Shown piece after piece: positions 1 through 60,619 of a stretch of 64,000 nt of DNA. Numbering within the stretch: position 1 is the stretch's first letter; every line of letters starts with the position of its first letter. Source of the DNA: Prochilodus magdalenae (lineage: Eukaryota; Chordata; Actinopteri; Characiformes; Prochilodontidae); NCBI GenBank assembly GCA_024036415.1, contig JAMWET010006545.1:1-64000 (forward strand). Direction: 5' to 3'. Below the pieces are notes generated by a model, which was not told the DNA's origin, ran no database searches, and saw only the letters and a program-made list of their open reading frames with translations. Position numbers and translations under genes: made by a program.

Positions 1-165
1 ACTCACCCTCCATCGTGACTCGCTCTCCATTCCTGACTCACCTTCCATCACTTTATCACCTCCTTCGCTGACTTGCCGATCATTACTGACTCACTCTCCA
101 TCACTGACAACCGTTTTTCACTGACTCATCCTTCATTGCTGACTCGCCCTCCGTCACTAACTTAT
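1..165. repeat. degenerate minisatellite, ~22-bp unit
   Basis: About seven imperfect copies of a ctgactcaccctccatcact-like unit run from the window edge. The array probably continues to the left. Confidence 0.7.
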
Positions 166-1115
166 ACCACACACATTTTCTTTATGTGTAGTAGAATATT
201 ATTTTAAATTTACATAAAGTAAAGGTGCATGAGTGCTAATACAGCAGCTGATCACGTTACCTCCGTATTGCCCAAGTTTTTTATTTTATGTTTTCACCGC
301 TTTAGGTTTTATTATTGCAATAGTTCCGATATTTGATCGATCTACCAGCCGTACTGATACAGACTGAACATGACAGTTCTATCAGCTCAGCTTCTCAAAT
401 ACACTCTGCAGATTATGGTAATAACCTAGTGCCTAAGAGAAGAGGCAGAGCAGGTTCAGCTCCAGGCTTTAGGCTAAGGCTTTAAGCAGAACGGCTAGTC
501 CGCTAGCACAGCTACTGAAGCTCCTCACTGCCTTGTTCTCTACGTCATGTTATAGATGACACTACATGATAAACACACAGCCACTGCAGCAGTGCACTGG
601 TGTACAGTACTAGTGAAGATGTTGGTGACATGATGTTTTCAGGCACCAAAAGATATTTAAAAACATTGTGAAGGATGAGCTTTTCAACTGCCACCGTTAC
701 AACATTGCAGAACATAATAGTGTTCAATGCATCACCGTTTCTGTTTAATCAGTGTCTTGCAATATTCACAGCACACAGGGTATAAAGGATCAGTAGAAGC
801 CTAGGATGGCCTATAATCTCACATAATTGTCACATAAGAGACATGAAAATTAACACTTCATTCATTCTGAACTTTAACAACATCACAAAGAACTCTAATA
901 AATGCTAAACACCACAAACACAAATATAAATAAGAAACCTCTATAAATAAATATCAGTAATAAATATTTTCCAGATAATAATGTACATTTCCTTTGCGCC
1001 TTTTTATTTTTTTTTGTTTTTTACTGGTTTTACTGTCTTCCTAAGATATTTATCTTCCGAATGATTAAAAACAAACAAACAAGACAAACATGAGTTGCCT
1101 GTGACCGAAACGTAC
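166..1115. other. non-coding, AT-rich
   Basis: I saw no gene, RNA or clear repeat here. Confidence 0.5.
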
Positions 1116-1319
1116 CTAATAGCGTGTAATATGAGCACTAATAACAGCTATGATTTGATTTGGCTTGGACTGGACAAGTTTCTGGATGTAGGCCACATCA
1201 ATGTTCAGCCACTCTTCCGTCGAGGAATTGCGCAGTTGGCGCCAGATTTGGTGGATGCCTTCCCTGGCACAATTCTGAGGAGAGTTTCCTGTAGACTGCG
1301 ATTTTAGCCACTGCTGGTA
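1116..1319 (-). pseudogene. Tc1/mariner transposase C-terminal relic
   Basis: The minus strand has an open frame reading ...WRQLRNSSTEEWLNIDVAYI, then QKLVQSKPNQI and ending ITRY before a TAG. The EEW..., QKLV.SMP-like and terminal TRY pattern is typical of the C-terminus of fish Tc1-like transposases. The N-terminus and inverted repeats were not found nearby. Identification is from memory of the family. Confidence 0.6.
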
Positions 1320-2745
1320 GACCCATGTGAAACGCTTCTATACACCTGCAAATTCAGCCACACTACAGCCTTTGGCACGCCCAAACACAATCACTCCTTT
1401 TAGCCAATCACTAACACCTGCTTTGTGACCCTAACAAGATTTTCACTGCACTGCACCACCTCTTTCAGTCTATGAAATTTATACACCTGCAGGTATTCAT
1501 AGCTCCATCACTTGTGCAGCAGCATCTGCAGAAGCCTGAAATAACTACCACCTTAAAAACGCAAAGTGGCTGGTTTTTTGTTCGATGAGCTTAATTGCAT
1601 GTAGGCTTCAGTAGCTACTCCATATACAGCTCACAGCAAGGACCATAAAGACATGTGGGCTCCAAACTGGATCGGCTGGAGTTGAAGTGGATCTGCTGGA
1701 GCTGCAACAGCAGAAAACGGTCAGACAGCAGTTCAGCGATATTCTAAAGCAGGATGAAGAAACAGCACATGGCACCACCAGATCTTTCCTTCTGTCACTT
1801 CCCACCTCTCTCTCAACGGCACCTGCTAATTTATGACTCTCCCTCAATCATGCAACTGCATTTTCACACACTATTAGCCTGGCAGCCATCAAGCCTCCAT
1901 ACTGTACATATCGCACGTGTATGCGTACAGTAGCCGACACATATATCACGCAGAATAAGGCTCATTAAATATCTGGCACCTGCTGCCATGGAGAACAATT
2001 AGCCCGCAGCACAGCTAGCAGCCTGCCATTCCTCTCTGTCACACTGGAGCCAGGTGGAGCTAATCGCTAATGGCTAGAACCAGGCAGGACTAAAGATTAA
2101 AACATTTATTAAAACATGTAGAGCACAATGCAGTTTGGTTTAAGGGGTGATGCACCTGTTTACATGCTAACTACTGTTAAACATGGAGAGAGAGAAAGCC
2201 TCCAACACTGCTGATACAGCACCAGATGGTCTGCAGCGCGTTTAGGCACAATAAGCACGGCGTCCAGGAAAAACTACTGACAGGCATCTCCTCACAGGCC
2301 TCCAACTGACAGGGGGCAGCCAGGACACTGCCAAGAAGAAATCAAGCCTCAGCTCTGAAGACAGCAGGGCTGTTCAAATGCATTAGGAAACCAATGGTAT
2401 GAAATACGGTACCGGTCAAAGGTGTACTCCCAGCTACTCACAGGTTTCCTTATTTCCAGATTAATGATTTAATTTAGAATAAAACTGCAGAAATCAAACT
2501 ATATTACTGTCCAAAATGGCAACTGTACGGGAGGATACACAGCTTTCTTAACTTGCAGTGGAGGCTGATATAATAAGAGGTGGCGATGTGAAGAATATTA
2601 TATTGTGATACATTATATATGTGGGGTTTCCGGATATTTAACTGTGGACATGTAAATAGTGTAAGTCTGTAGAGTGTTTTAGAAAACCAAAAACATCCAT
2701 TTATTTGGGTGTGTCTAACGTTTAACTAGTACTGTATGAATATGT
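1320..2745. other. non-coding
   Basis: Moderately AT-rich sequence with no gene or repeat I could identify. Confidence 0.5.
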
Positions 2746-2912
2746 ACATGTATATGTGTGTGTGTATGTATGTGTATGTATAAATGAATATATATGTAAG
2801 TATATATGTGTGTGTATGTGTGTATGAATACATGTGTATTTATATGTGTGTGTGTGTGTATGAATATATGTGTAAGTATATATATATGTGTGTGTATGAA
2901 TATATGTGTAAG

Positions 2913-2943
<31 letters not shown>

Positions 2944-3277
2944 ATGAATATATGTGTAAGTATATATATATGTGTGTGTATGAATATATGTGTAAGTATA
3001 TATGTGTGTGTGTGTGTTTGTGTGTATGAATGTATGTGTATGTATGTATGAATATACGTGTGTGTGTATGAATATATGTGTATGTATATGTGTATGTGTG
3101 TGTATGTATGAATGAATATATAAGTATATATGTGTGTATGAATATATGTGTACATATGTGTGTGTGTGTATGTGTGTGTGTGTATGAATATATGTGTACA
3201 TATGTGTGTGTGTGTATGTGTGTGTGTGTATGAATATATGTGTACATATGTGTGTGTGTGTATGAATATATGTGTAC

Positions 3278-3324
<47 letters not shown>

Positions 3325-3325
3325 G
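2746..3325. repeat. compound TG microsatellite with higher-order units
   Basis: TG runs are separated by two recurring spacers. One is tatgaatatatgtgtaag, near 2,858, 2,896, 2,942 and 2,979. The other is tatgaatatatgtgtacat, near 3,138, 3,183, 3,229 and 3,262. It ends in a long pure TG run. Open frames within it (His/Thr and Cys/Val repeats) are artefacts. Confidence 0.95.
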
Positions 3326-4746
3326 TGTAGTGTAGTGTAGTGTTCATGAATAAGACGCAGGAACATTGTAAAAGTTTTTATTATTGCACACAGAGGACAG
3401 TTAACCTCTAAACACACTTCACCAGGACGGCTAACACCACACTGCAATAACTACCCTAAGAGCCCAACATAGCAGAGCACACTTGGAATAACATCACCCA
3501 TGTACATGTTAAGTCTCTCCTAACATGGCTGCGGTGTTGCCCAAGAGCCTGGGCGCAGAGGGGATTTATACAGATACACAACACTGAATCTGATCCACTG
3601 GTTTGCAGTTTATACAATACAGTCTCAGTATAAACACTCGGTTCTCCCGTTTTACCCGTGAAAGACTGCAGCTTAATTCATGTCTGTAGGGGTGACATCA
3701 TGAGACATGCAAATGATTCAAGCTTCATGCTTAGACCCGCACGTGATGTAAGGCCTTATTGCTGCACCTGCCTGACTACAGAAACTCGGCCTGTCGCGCG
3801 CGCTTTCCCCTCTGACTCGTGCTGTTATATGGGGAGCGTGACAGGCGCAGTATACTGTACATCAGAGAGCAGTCCCATAGCACACTGGTCTTATCTGGGC
3901 GCTGAGCACGGTGCTGCTGTTTAACCAGAGAGGCGGTTTCGCTCTCTAGCTCGGTTCGTCTCAGTTCGCGTTTCGCGCCTACTACTCCTCACAGATAACC
4001 TCCTGATTGTCCAAGTCGTGGTTAATCGAGGAACAAAGTTCATGTCACAGACTCATTCACATTTCTTACACCCATTACATTTCTTTAGAGTTCCCGATCT
4101 GACCCTTCTTCACGTTTGATTCCTATAGCTAGGGTCACTGCAGGAGGCACTGAAAGTAAGGGTCCGTCTCTAAAGTGCAGGTTCTGTTTAAAACACACTG
4201 AAATACACAGATAATGTGATAATCTGCCACTTTTACAAAACTGGATGAAGAAAGAGAGACATACCATGTAAAACTTACACATAACCTGTCATAACTTTAC
4301 TGAGACACAAAACATAAACCTACTGCAGAATCAAATCTTTTGTAATTTAGTAAAACACGCCCTACAAATATACTACAACCTTAAAATTGGTCATTTGTAA
4401 TTTCTTTTTATTTAATAAACTGCTAGTGTGAAATAACAAGATCAAAAAAATGCCATGTACAATCTACAATCACTTATTAGATTAACTTACTTACGTTATA
4501 TAACCATTATATTGGTAAAACAGAATTTTGGTTAATTACAAAAATAGAATTTTGCTCATTCCGATTCAGAATTAAATAAGTACTGTGAGACATTCATATG
4601 ACATACAGATCTAATATTGCTTGTAGTGTACAGACACCTATCTGATGAACATACTGCAACCTTGATAATGCTGGTTGAATTTTAGTTACTTTTTATATTT
4701 AATAAATTACTACTGTGATACATCCGTAGTCCATCAACATCCACCA
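3326..4746. other. non-coding with a CpG-richer patch
   Basis: Between 3,780 and 3,990 CpG dinucleotides are unusually frequent (for example gtcgcgcgcgc and gttcgcgtttcgcgcc). The rest is AT-rich and featureless. Confidence 0.45.
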
Positions 4747-4944
4747 CTAAAGTAACATCTGCTTATGGGCTGAACCCGCTAGAACAATCTGACCTGGCCA
4801 GTCTGGCAGTCGTTTCTCTGGTAATGTATTATATGGACAGTAGAATGGCTGGTTTCTGATGGTTGTATAGCCCTTCCCTGCTTCATATGCACCTACAACC
4901 CTCTTTTGTGAAGGCAGGAGAACTTCTGATCTATTGTAATACAA
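4747..4944 (-). pseudogene. Tc1/mariner transposase N-terminal relic (low confidence)
   Basis: The minus strand reads QKRVVGAYEAGKGYTTIRNQ followed by decayed sequence. This resembles the first helix-turn-helix of Tc1 transposases (V-G-hydrophobic-H-x-AGKGYK-x-I). No flanking inverted repeats were identified. Confidence 0.45.
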
Positions 4945-6214
4945 CTCACATCAACAATCAGGAGTAAACTCAATATCTGTATTTTAAATATGACCAGCTC
5001 CTACAAAATTCTCTCTAATAATGTTCCTATGATTAGCAACCAACAGTGGTGCGCCTGATTCTAATGTGGGGAAGTCCTAACCCTTTCATTAACATTTCTG
5101 TTCATTACATTTAAAGATCAGTTTAAAAAATAGTTTTTAAAAAGCTCATACCAAGACATGGTAGACCACCATACGCTTTCATCTTTGAGAGACTGGATGA
5201 TTCAGATCTGATTCAGATCCACAGATGTTTGAACTGAAACTGAACGCTGTGGGTATGAAAAGACGCGAACACCTGATGATATGTAAAGAAGACCACCTGC
5301 AAATCAAACAAAGAAGCTGCTGCTCTTCTCAGAACCATTCAGAGACCAAATCAGTAAATGCGTAACCAACTTCTAGGACTGAACCTTTGAACAATATTCC
5401 TGCAGACTTCAAAAATGAAAAGCAGGTCACCAGAAAACACCCCCATCTGTCTGTGATTTTCCTTGAGGGTGCTAAATGTTTTGAAACGGGCCCGGATTAC
5501 AAATAATATTTTCAAATATAAAAATAACAGTAAAAGCTTTTTATCCTCCGAGGTGCAAATACTTCCTCCTGTTTCGCACTATTAAAAGAATAACCAAACA
5601 ATCAAATCAGCTAAAACTGAGAGAGTGTATGATGCACTGAGTGATACAAGAGAGATTTGCAGGCCTCGTGCGCGCTCTCTGCTCTCTGCCTTATTTATTT
5701 CGTTCACAAGCAGCAGTGAGCTCACAGGGGTAAAATAAATTCAGAAATGAGGGAGAACTTATCGAGCCCCAGAGACCCTGCCTTCCGCTCTCTCCTGAAG
5801 CCCATTCAGCACAGGCCCCCCATCAGGCGGGTTGTCAGGCATTTGGAGCCAGGCTGGGGGCCGCATGGAGAGAGGAGCCGGACTGGAATGAGTTTGCCCT
5901 GGTCATGTAGAGCAGGTGTCAGATACAGAGGCAGCCAGCAATCCATCACCAACAGCACCGCCTGTCAGGAGGAGAGTAGCTGAAACGGAGGGTGAGAGAG
6001 TGACTGGGGAAGAGGTAGGAGACACACGCCTTGTCAGAGTACCTTCACCCCCCACTGCTTCTCTCTAGCAAAATACACCTCCAGGGAGGCTTCAGGAGGA
6101 GGGGGTCAGGTCAGTTGTGTTCCTGTTAGATGCACATGCATAAATTCTCACATACATCAGGCTGGCAGTGTTTACGTACACACGTACACACACAACACAT
6201 GTACAGTACACCAT
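4945..6214. other. non-coding
   Basis: I saw nothing I can name. A short open frame at 5,747-5,983 has no recognisable motif. Confidence 0.45.
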
Positions 6215-6725
6215 CTGGCCATTTTATTAAGTACACCTCCCTGTATCTACACACTTCACCATACAGGAGCATCTTGTGGTTCTACAATTACAGACTGTAG
6301 TCCATCTGATTCTCTGCATACGTTGTTGGCTTCCTTTTTACCCTGTTCCAGTCAGGGTCAGGACCCTCACACAACCACAACATCGTGTGTTGCACAGATC
6401 CAGCAGTGCTGTATCCACTCTATTAGATACTCCTTCCCTTGTTGTTCCACATCGTCCACCCAACTTGTGTTGGTTATACTCTAGTCCTTTGTGGTCACAG
6501 GACATTGGTCACAGTACACTTCTGGCCGGATATTTTTGTCAGTGTTGCTACAGTGCTGATATACATCCACTGTGGGGGTCCTGACCACTGAACAGGCTAA
6601 ATGTATGCCTAGAAGCAGATGGACAACAGTCTCTTGTACAACTACATCGCAGTGCATTTATAATACTGTATATCTAAGATATATGAACTTATAAAATGGA
6701 TGATATCAGGTAGGTGTACTCAGTG
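6215..6725. mobile_element. palindromic (fold-back) MITE-like element
   Basis: The two ends are imperfect inverted copies. The left arm contains ccattttattaagtacacct and gtagtccatctgattctctg. The right arm reversed contains gagtacacctacctg...ccattttat and gttgtccatctgcttct. The centre is a diverged unit with CAGCAGTGCTGTATCCACTC. It resembles a fold-back repeat common in characin and catfish genomes (from memory). The 6,276-6,584 open frame lies inside it and is not a gene. Confidence 0.65.
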
Positions 6726-7030
6726 TGTATGTACAGTGGACACAAAAACACTTCTGACACATCAAACTGACATGTGGAGAAAGCCCGGACACCTTTAAAC
6801 AGACTGCACTAACGGTACTCCCAAGCAGAGATGTGGGAAAGTCTCAGTCTGCAAACCTGCAGAAACCTGAAAAGACACTACTCGAATGATGGTTTTGATT
6901 GTGAACATTTTTTTTCAACACAATTAAATGTCCTAATGTCCACTATATCCTAATACTTTTGCTGTCCAAAAATAAATTGTAGAATTTGGCAGTAGTACAA
7001 TTACAATTACTAAAAGTTTAGAAATAGTAG

Positions 7031-7300
7031 CATGGTAACGTTTTAACTGGCATTGGTGGATCTGCGATGAACTGTACCCCCTAGTATTGGTTTTTGACCT
7101 TGTCCCGTACGTAGAGATTTCTCTGGATTCTTTAAATCTTCAAATGATATTATGCAGCAGAGATGATGAAATCTAATAGGCAATAGTTCTTCATTATTTT
7201 TACACTGTTGAGAGTGTCAGTGACAGTGGTAAACCCTCTCCATCGTTACATCTGAAATGTTCTCATGGTGTCATTTTAATTAAAGATAGGGCTCTTATGA
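7031..7300. repeat. interspersed repeat relic (non-autonomous DNA element type)
   Basis: The segment ttggtttttgaccttgtccc, gagatttctctggattcttt and the following gatgatgaaatct run resemble a widespread fish repeat I remember. Fragments of what looks like the same family occur near 17,880 and 57,475. Confidence 0.45.
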
Positions 7301-10300
7301 TTTTATCATCACTGTATTGTTTATACATTTTACACAGTATCACAAACTGAGGAAGACTAAAGACTACCTTTGAACTGTAGTGATTTGCAATGCACCCCAA
7401 ATACACTGGCTAGCTCAGTTTCATCTTTATGGAGTTATGTTAACCAGTCTTGTGACTTTCTCTTATTCATTTAGCTAGTGGAGTCCTAAACAGTGCAAAG
7501 GAAAACAAGTGAAACTAAAGGTTACAAAAAATATAAAAAAAATCTCAATCTCCATTTTCAAAATTGTAAATAATTTACAAAAGAATAATAGACTTTTTAA
7601 TGCCAGTGCAAGTAAAAGATTATAGAGAATGTTTATTTTGTGTGTGTATGTATATAAACATAGTGGGTTTTTTTGGTCAATGATAAATTGATTGAGTTGC
7701 AGTTTAATTACTGCATTTCTATGCAATATAAACATACCAGCTGTTTAATGTGGTTACAAAAACAAGCCAGAGCACAGGTTTCCTTAAAAAAAACTTTTAT
7801 TGTTCATAAGGAAGGAGTAAGGAGTTACAACAAACATGCGTCTTACCACAACAGAAAAGAAAAAGATATTGCACTGGTTTAACTAGCAGTTGTTTTCCTC
7901 CTCAGCCCATTCCTGTTCATTCTTTACTGTACAAGCCCCATCCATCTCAGCCCCAGAGGACAAACACTGCATACACACAGAAAACCTAAGATATCTACTA
8001 TGGCACCCCACCACGTCCTGGAGAAGACCTTCAGGATAGTGCTTCAACTAAGCATCTGCTCGGTCCAGTCATGATCCCATTTCACAAAGTGTAGTGCGTG
8101 TGGCAGCAGTCTTGATGCTCTTAGAAATGTAAGTGTAATAAACTCTGCACAAGTGCCACTCCACATTCTGTACACTAGACATGTTCCTACTAGCATTCGT
8201 GGATTCTAACTTATGTAAAGGGCATTAGGGAACGTAATGACTCAGTGGTTATATGTGTGGGCACTGATTTCTAGAAACAGTGAGTAAATGACGTGTATAC
8301 TCTAGTGGTTTACTGTTATTCAGAAATATGACATGTTCATATGGTATACAACTATCTCGGGATTCTGACATTTGACCAAATCCCAACAAACAACCCAAGC
8401 ATCTTCACCTTCATAATCTTCATATGAGTGCAATCACCACACAATGCCAATACATAGCACTCTAAGATGTCGATTCACTTAGAGGACCCTAAATCTCCAT
8501 TGTTAATTAAGCTTTATTTGTGTTTTCTATACGTAAGGAAATTGGCTTAGACTTTACAGTAATAGTATAGACTTATAATGCTTAACCACAGGCTACGAAC
8601 TACAATGCAGAGTGGTCATAAAGCTCCACGTAAACCTATATTAACATTAGAAAGGCCCATTCAAAAAAGCATCAGCTGTCACAACGGCTGGTTTAGCCAA
8701 AGTCATCAGAAAGTGCATCAACTGACACTTGCTGGAACAAGCCGTGTGTGTCAACTTTCATGAAAGCTTAAGCAGGTCACGAAGTCTTATGAACACTACC
8801 CTAAGGTAAAGTGTTAATGCAGACTTTCTGCTGTAACAATGCTGCATAACCTCCCCCCCACATTAAAATCTCTTGGGCAACATGGTCACTCGTGAAAGCT
8901 TGACAAGAGACAATGGTTCACTGACTTGCCATACTCTAAAGATATGCCACTGCACACATCAAAATGTGCTTTTAAAAAAAAAACTAAACAAAAAAACAAA
9001 ACAAAAAAAAAAGTCATCTACATCAGAGGCCATTTTCCCTACTTTAAGTCTAGTTAAACTGAACTTAACTTTAAGATTCGGTCTACTGTTAAGCCATCTG
9101 AAAGTCCCAGGGCTTACTGAGTGTAGGGATTTGGCCACGTCGGTGCATGACGTATAAGCATCCTCCATAACAATCTACCCTCACATACTACTTCAGAATC
9201 TACCTATACATACAGAAAAGCCATCTCCGGAACACCATTCAACAAAATGTGTGTTAAATCCTACTTCCTACTTGGTGCCTGTAATTCACAAGCTAAACTC
9301 TGGTGCTTAATGTCCGGAACCAAGCATCAGGCTCAAAAGCTATCAACAGCTTTCCATCCTATACGATTTAAAAAAGCTAAAATGTGCAAGGCATTCATTC
9401 ACATTTCATATGGACCGAACACTTATGAATGTATCGCATATCTGTACATACCATCATGTGGCTTTAATAGTCACTAAGAGACATTTCAAAAAGAGAACCA
9501 AAGAAAGTGGGCAGAAGTCTATAAAGTAGGGGTGCACTGACGATTCTGTTGGAAAGGGTATTTAACATTAAACTGAAATATCCTGGTTAACACCGGAACT
9601 ATTTACGAATCACTAGGGAACACCAGAAGGCAAGAGAGAAAAACCATTCAGTATGCTGTAAAGAGGGACCTGTAGCTTTATAGGCATCAACCTTTTAACG
9701 CATGGCGGTGTGAACACATCAATGTAAAGTAGTAAGATAATAACAAGTAACCCGGGGTTAAATGATTGGTCAACCCCTCCAAACCCCAACGGGCCTGGGA
9801 TCTGACTGGACTGTATTTTATTAGTTTTCCATTCATATGACAAAGTAAAAAGGGATTGTGCAAATACATTTTCGCCTGCTTTTCACAAAAAGGCTAAATC
9901 AGACAGAGCTAACATGGCAAAGACAGGACACTGATCTAAGACGCCCTCCCACTGCCACTAGGTATAAAACTGACACCACAACAGAACTTTAAATATTCAT
10001 TTATATGAGCGCAGACATACACTCACGCACATACACTCACGCACATACACTCAGTCATTAACAAGCATGTACAAGTCTTCTAACCTTAAAAGATTAGTGG
10101 TAATTATACAGAAAGAACACAGCAAGTTGGTCCAGATATTAAAAATAAGAACATTTTAGTTGTTGATAAAACAGAGAGCAGGGGCTAGAAATAAAAACAA
10201 TCTGGTTCCACGCATTTCAGGAGCGTGAGTGCCATGTGTACAAGCATGAAGTCAGACGGTAACTAGAACATGCCATCAACACTACTCCACCACATACATT

Positions 10301-10499
10301 CATTTTTACATCCAGCATGTACAAATGCCCAGTTATCTAACTATCACTAACAGACAGAAAATGCCAGGAGAATTTTCACAGGTTCGTATGCTGGGCTATA
10401 TCTAGACAGCTTGACCTCCCAGCGTAAGAACTCACAAGATGCGCAACTGAAAGAAGAAATTTCACAACATTTCATTCGGACCTCTGAAACGCGTGGAAT
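7301..10499. other. non-coding, possible distal 3' UTR of mast2
   Basis: No coding exon on either strand. It contains short tandem cactcacgcacata units near 10,019-10,050. Confidence 0.4.
7797..7802 (-). promoter_or_regulatory. possible distal poly(A) signal
   Basis: AATAAA on the minus strand is followed downstream by a GU-rich run (gtgctctggcttg). If mast2 uses it, the 3' UTR would be about 3.4 kb. A + strand gene ending here is an alternative for the flanking non-coding sequence. Confidence 0.2.
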
Positions 10500-11208
10500 T
10501 CAAGCTTTTTATTGGAGAACAAATTTGGAGGTGAAATCACTTCTTGTTAGCGACTACTTTTTGTTATCACTATAGACACAACATTAGTGTCCTAGATTCA
10601 TGAACCATGCAATTTGCTTAATACCTAATTTATTTTTTAAACTGGTGTAAGGGAGACTAATGGAAAATGAGGTTTGGTTTTCAGCCGACTACTGGAGGGT
10701 GCTACGACATTAAGTTGATGTGTTTATACAAATTGCTAAGCATACGCCATATTTATTGCTAAAATACATTTCCCCCCCATGATGACCAGCAGAGGGACTT
10801 AAGGAGTGAGTTTTTCCAAGTCTGTTAAGGCACAACTAGAACTATAAAGCAGAGAGCCTAATCATGTGGAGAGGTACTGGCATGAATGAATTTACTTTTG
10901 AACTGTTTATTTCTAGCCCCATATTTTCCTTTTTTGCCAAGAAACATGACGTTATTAAAAGCAATGAAAAGGTGTAATGGGAAAACAATAAAAATGATAC
11001 AAAGCCCCTGTTAATGTAAGAATCACACAGTATAGAATGATCCAAAATCAAGTTGCTATACTCCCTTGTCTGTTTCTTCTTTCATCTCTATCCTCTCACT
11101 GTTAGTGTGCACTGTTCTTTTTTTTTTTTTTTTTTGTAGTTTTTCAAACATGCAAGTGTTGAAATTTGCAATAAGTTTTGCTAATTGATATTTTTCTGTG
11201 CAAGGCTG
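10500..11208 (-). other. proximal mast2 3' UTR (probable)
   Basis: Non-coding sequence follows the stop. It contains a 20-nt A-run on the transcript strand near 11,118-11,137 and AATAAA signals (TTTATT on +) at 10,906-10,911, 10,752-10,757 and 10,508-10,513. None has an obvious GU-rich downstream element, so the true cleavage site is open and the 3' UTR may be longer. Confidence 0.45.
10796..10808 (+). promoter_or_regulatory. CTCF-like motif
   Basis: CCAGCAGAGGGAC resembles the CTCF core (CCASYAGRGGGC) and lies 0.4 kb beyond the mast2 stop. Confidence 0.25.

Positions 11209-60619
<49,411 letters not shown>

Noticed and set aside
2715..3447. Long open frames rich in His/Thr/Tyr and Cys/Val
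   Set aside because: They are translations of the TG/CA array; frames stay open only because the repeat lacks stop codons.
1..11000. A convergent neighbour such as pik3r3, which adjoins MAST2 in mammals
   Set aside because: I looked for SH2-type exons on the plus strand and found none; the neighbour, if conserved, lies outside the window.
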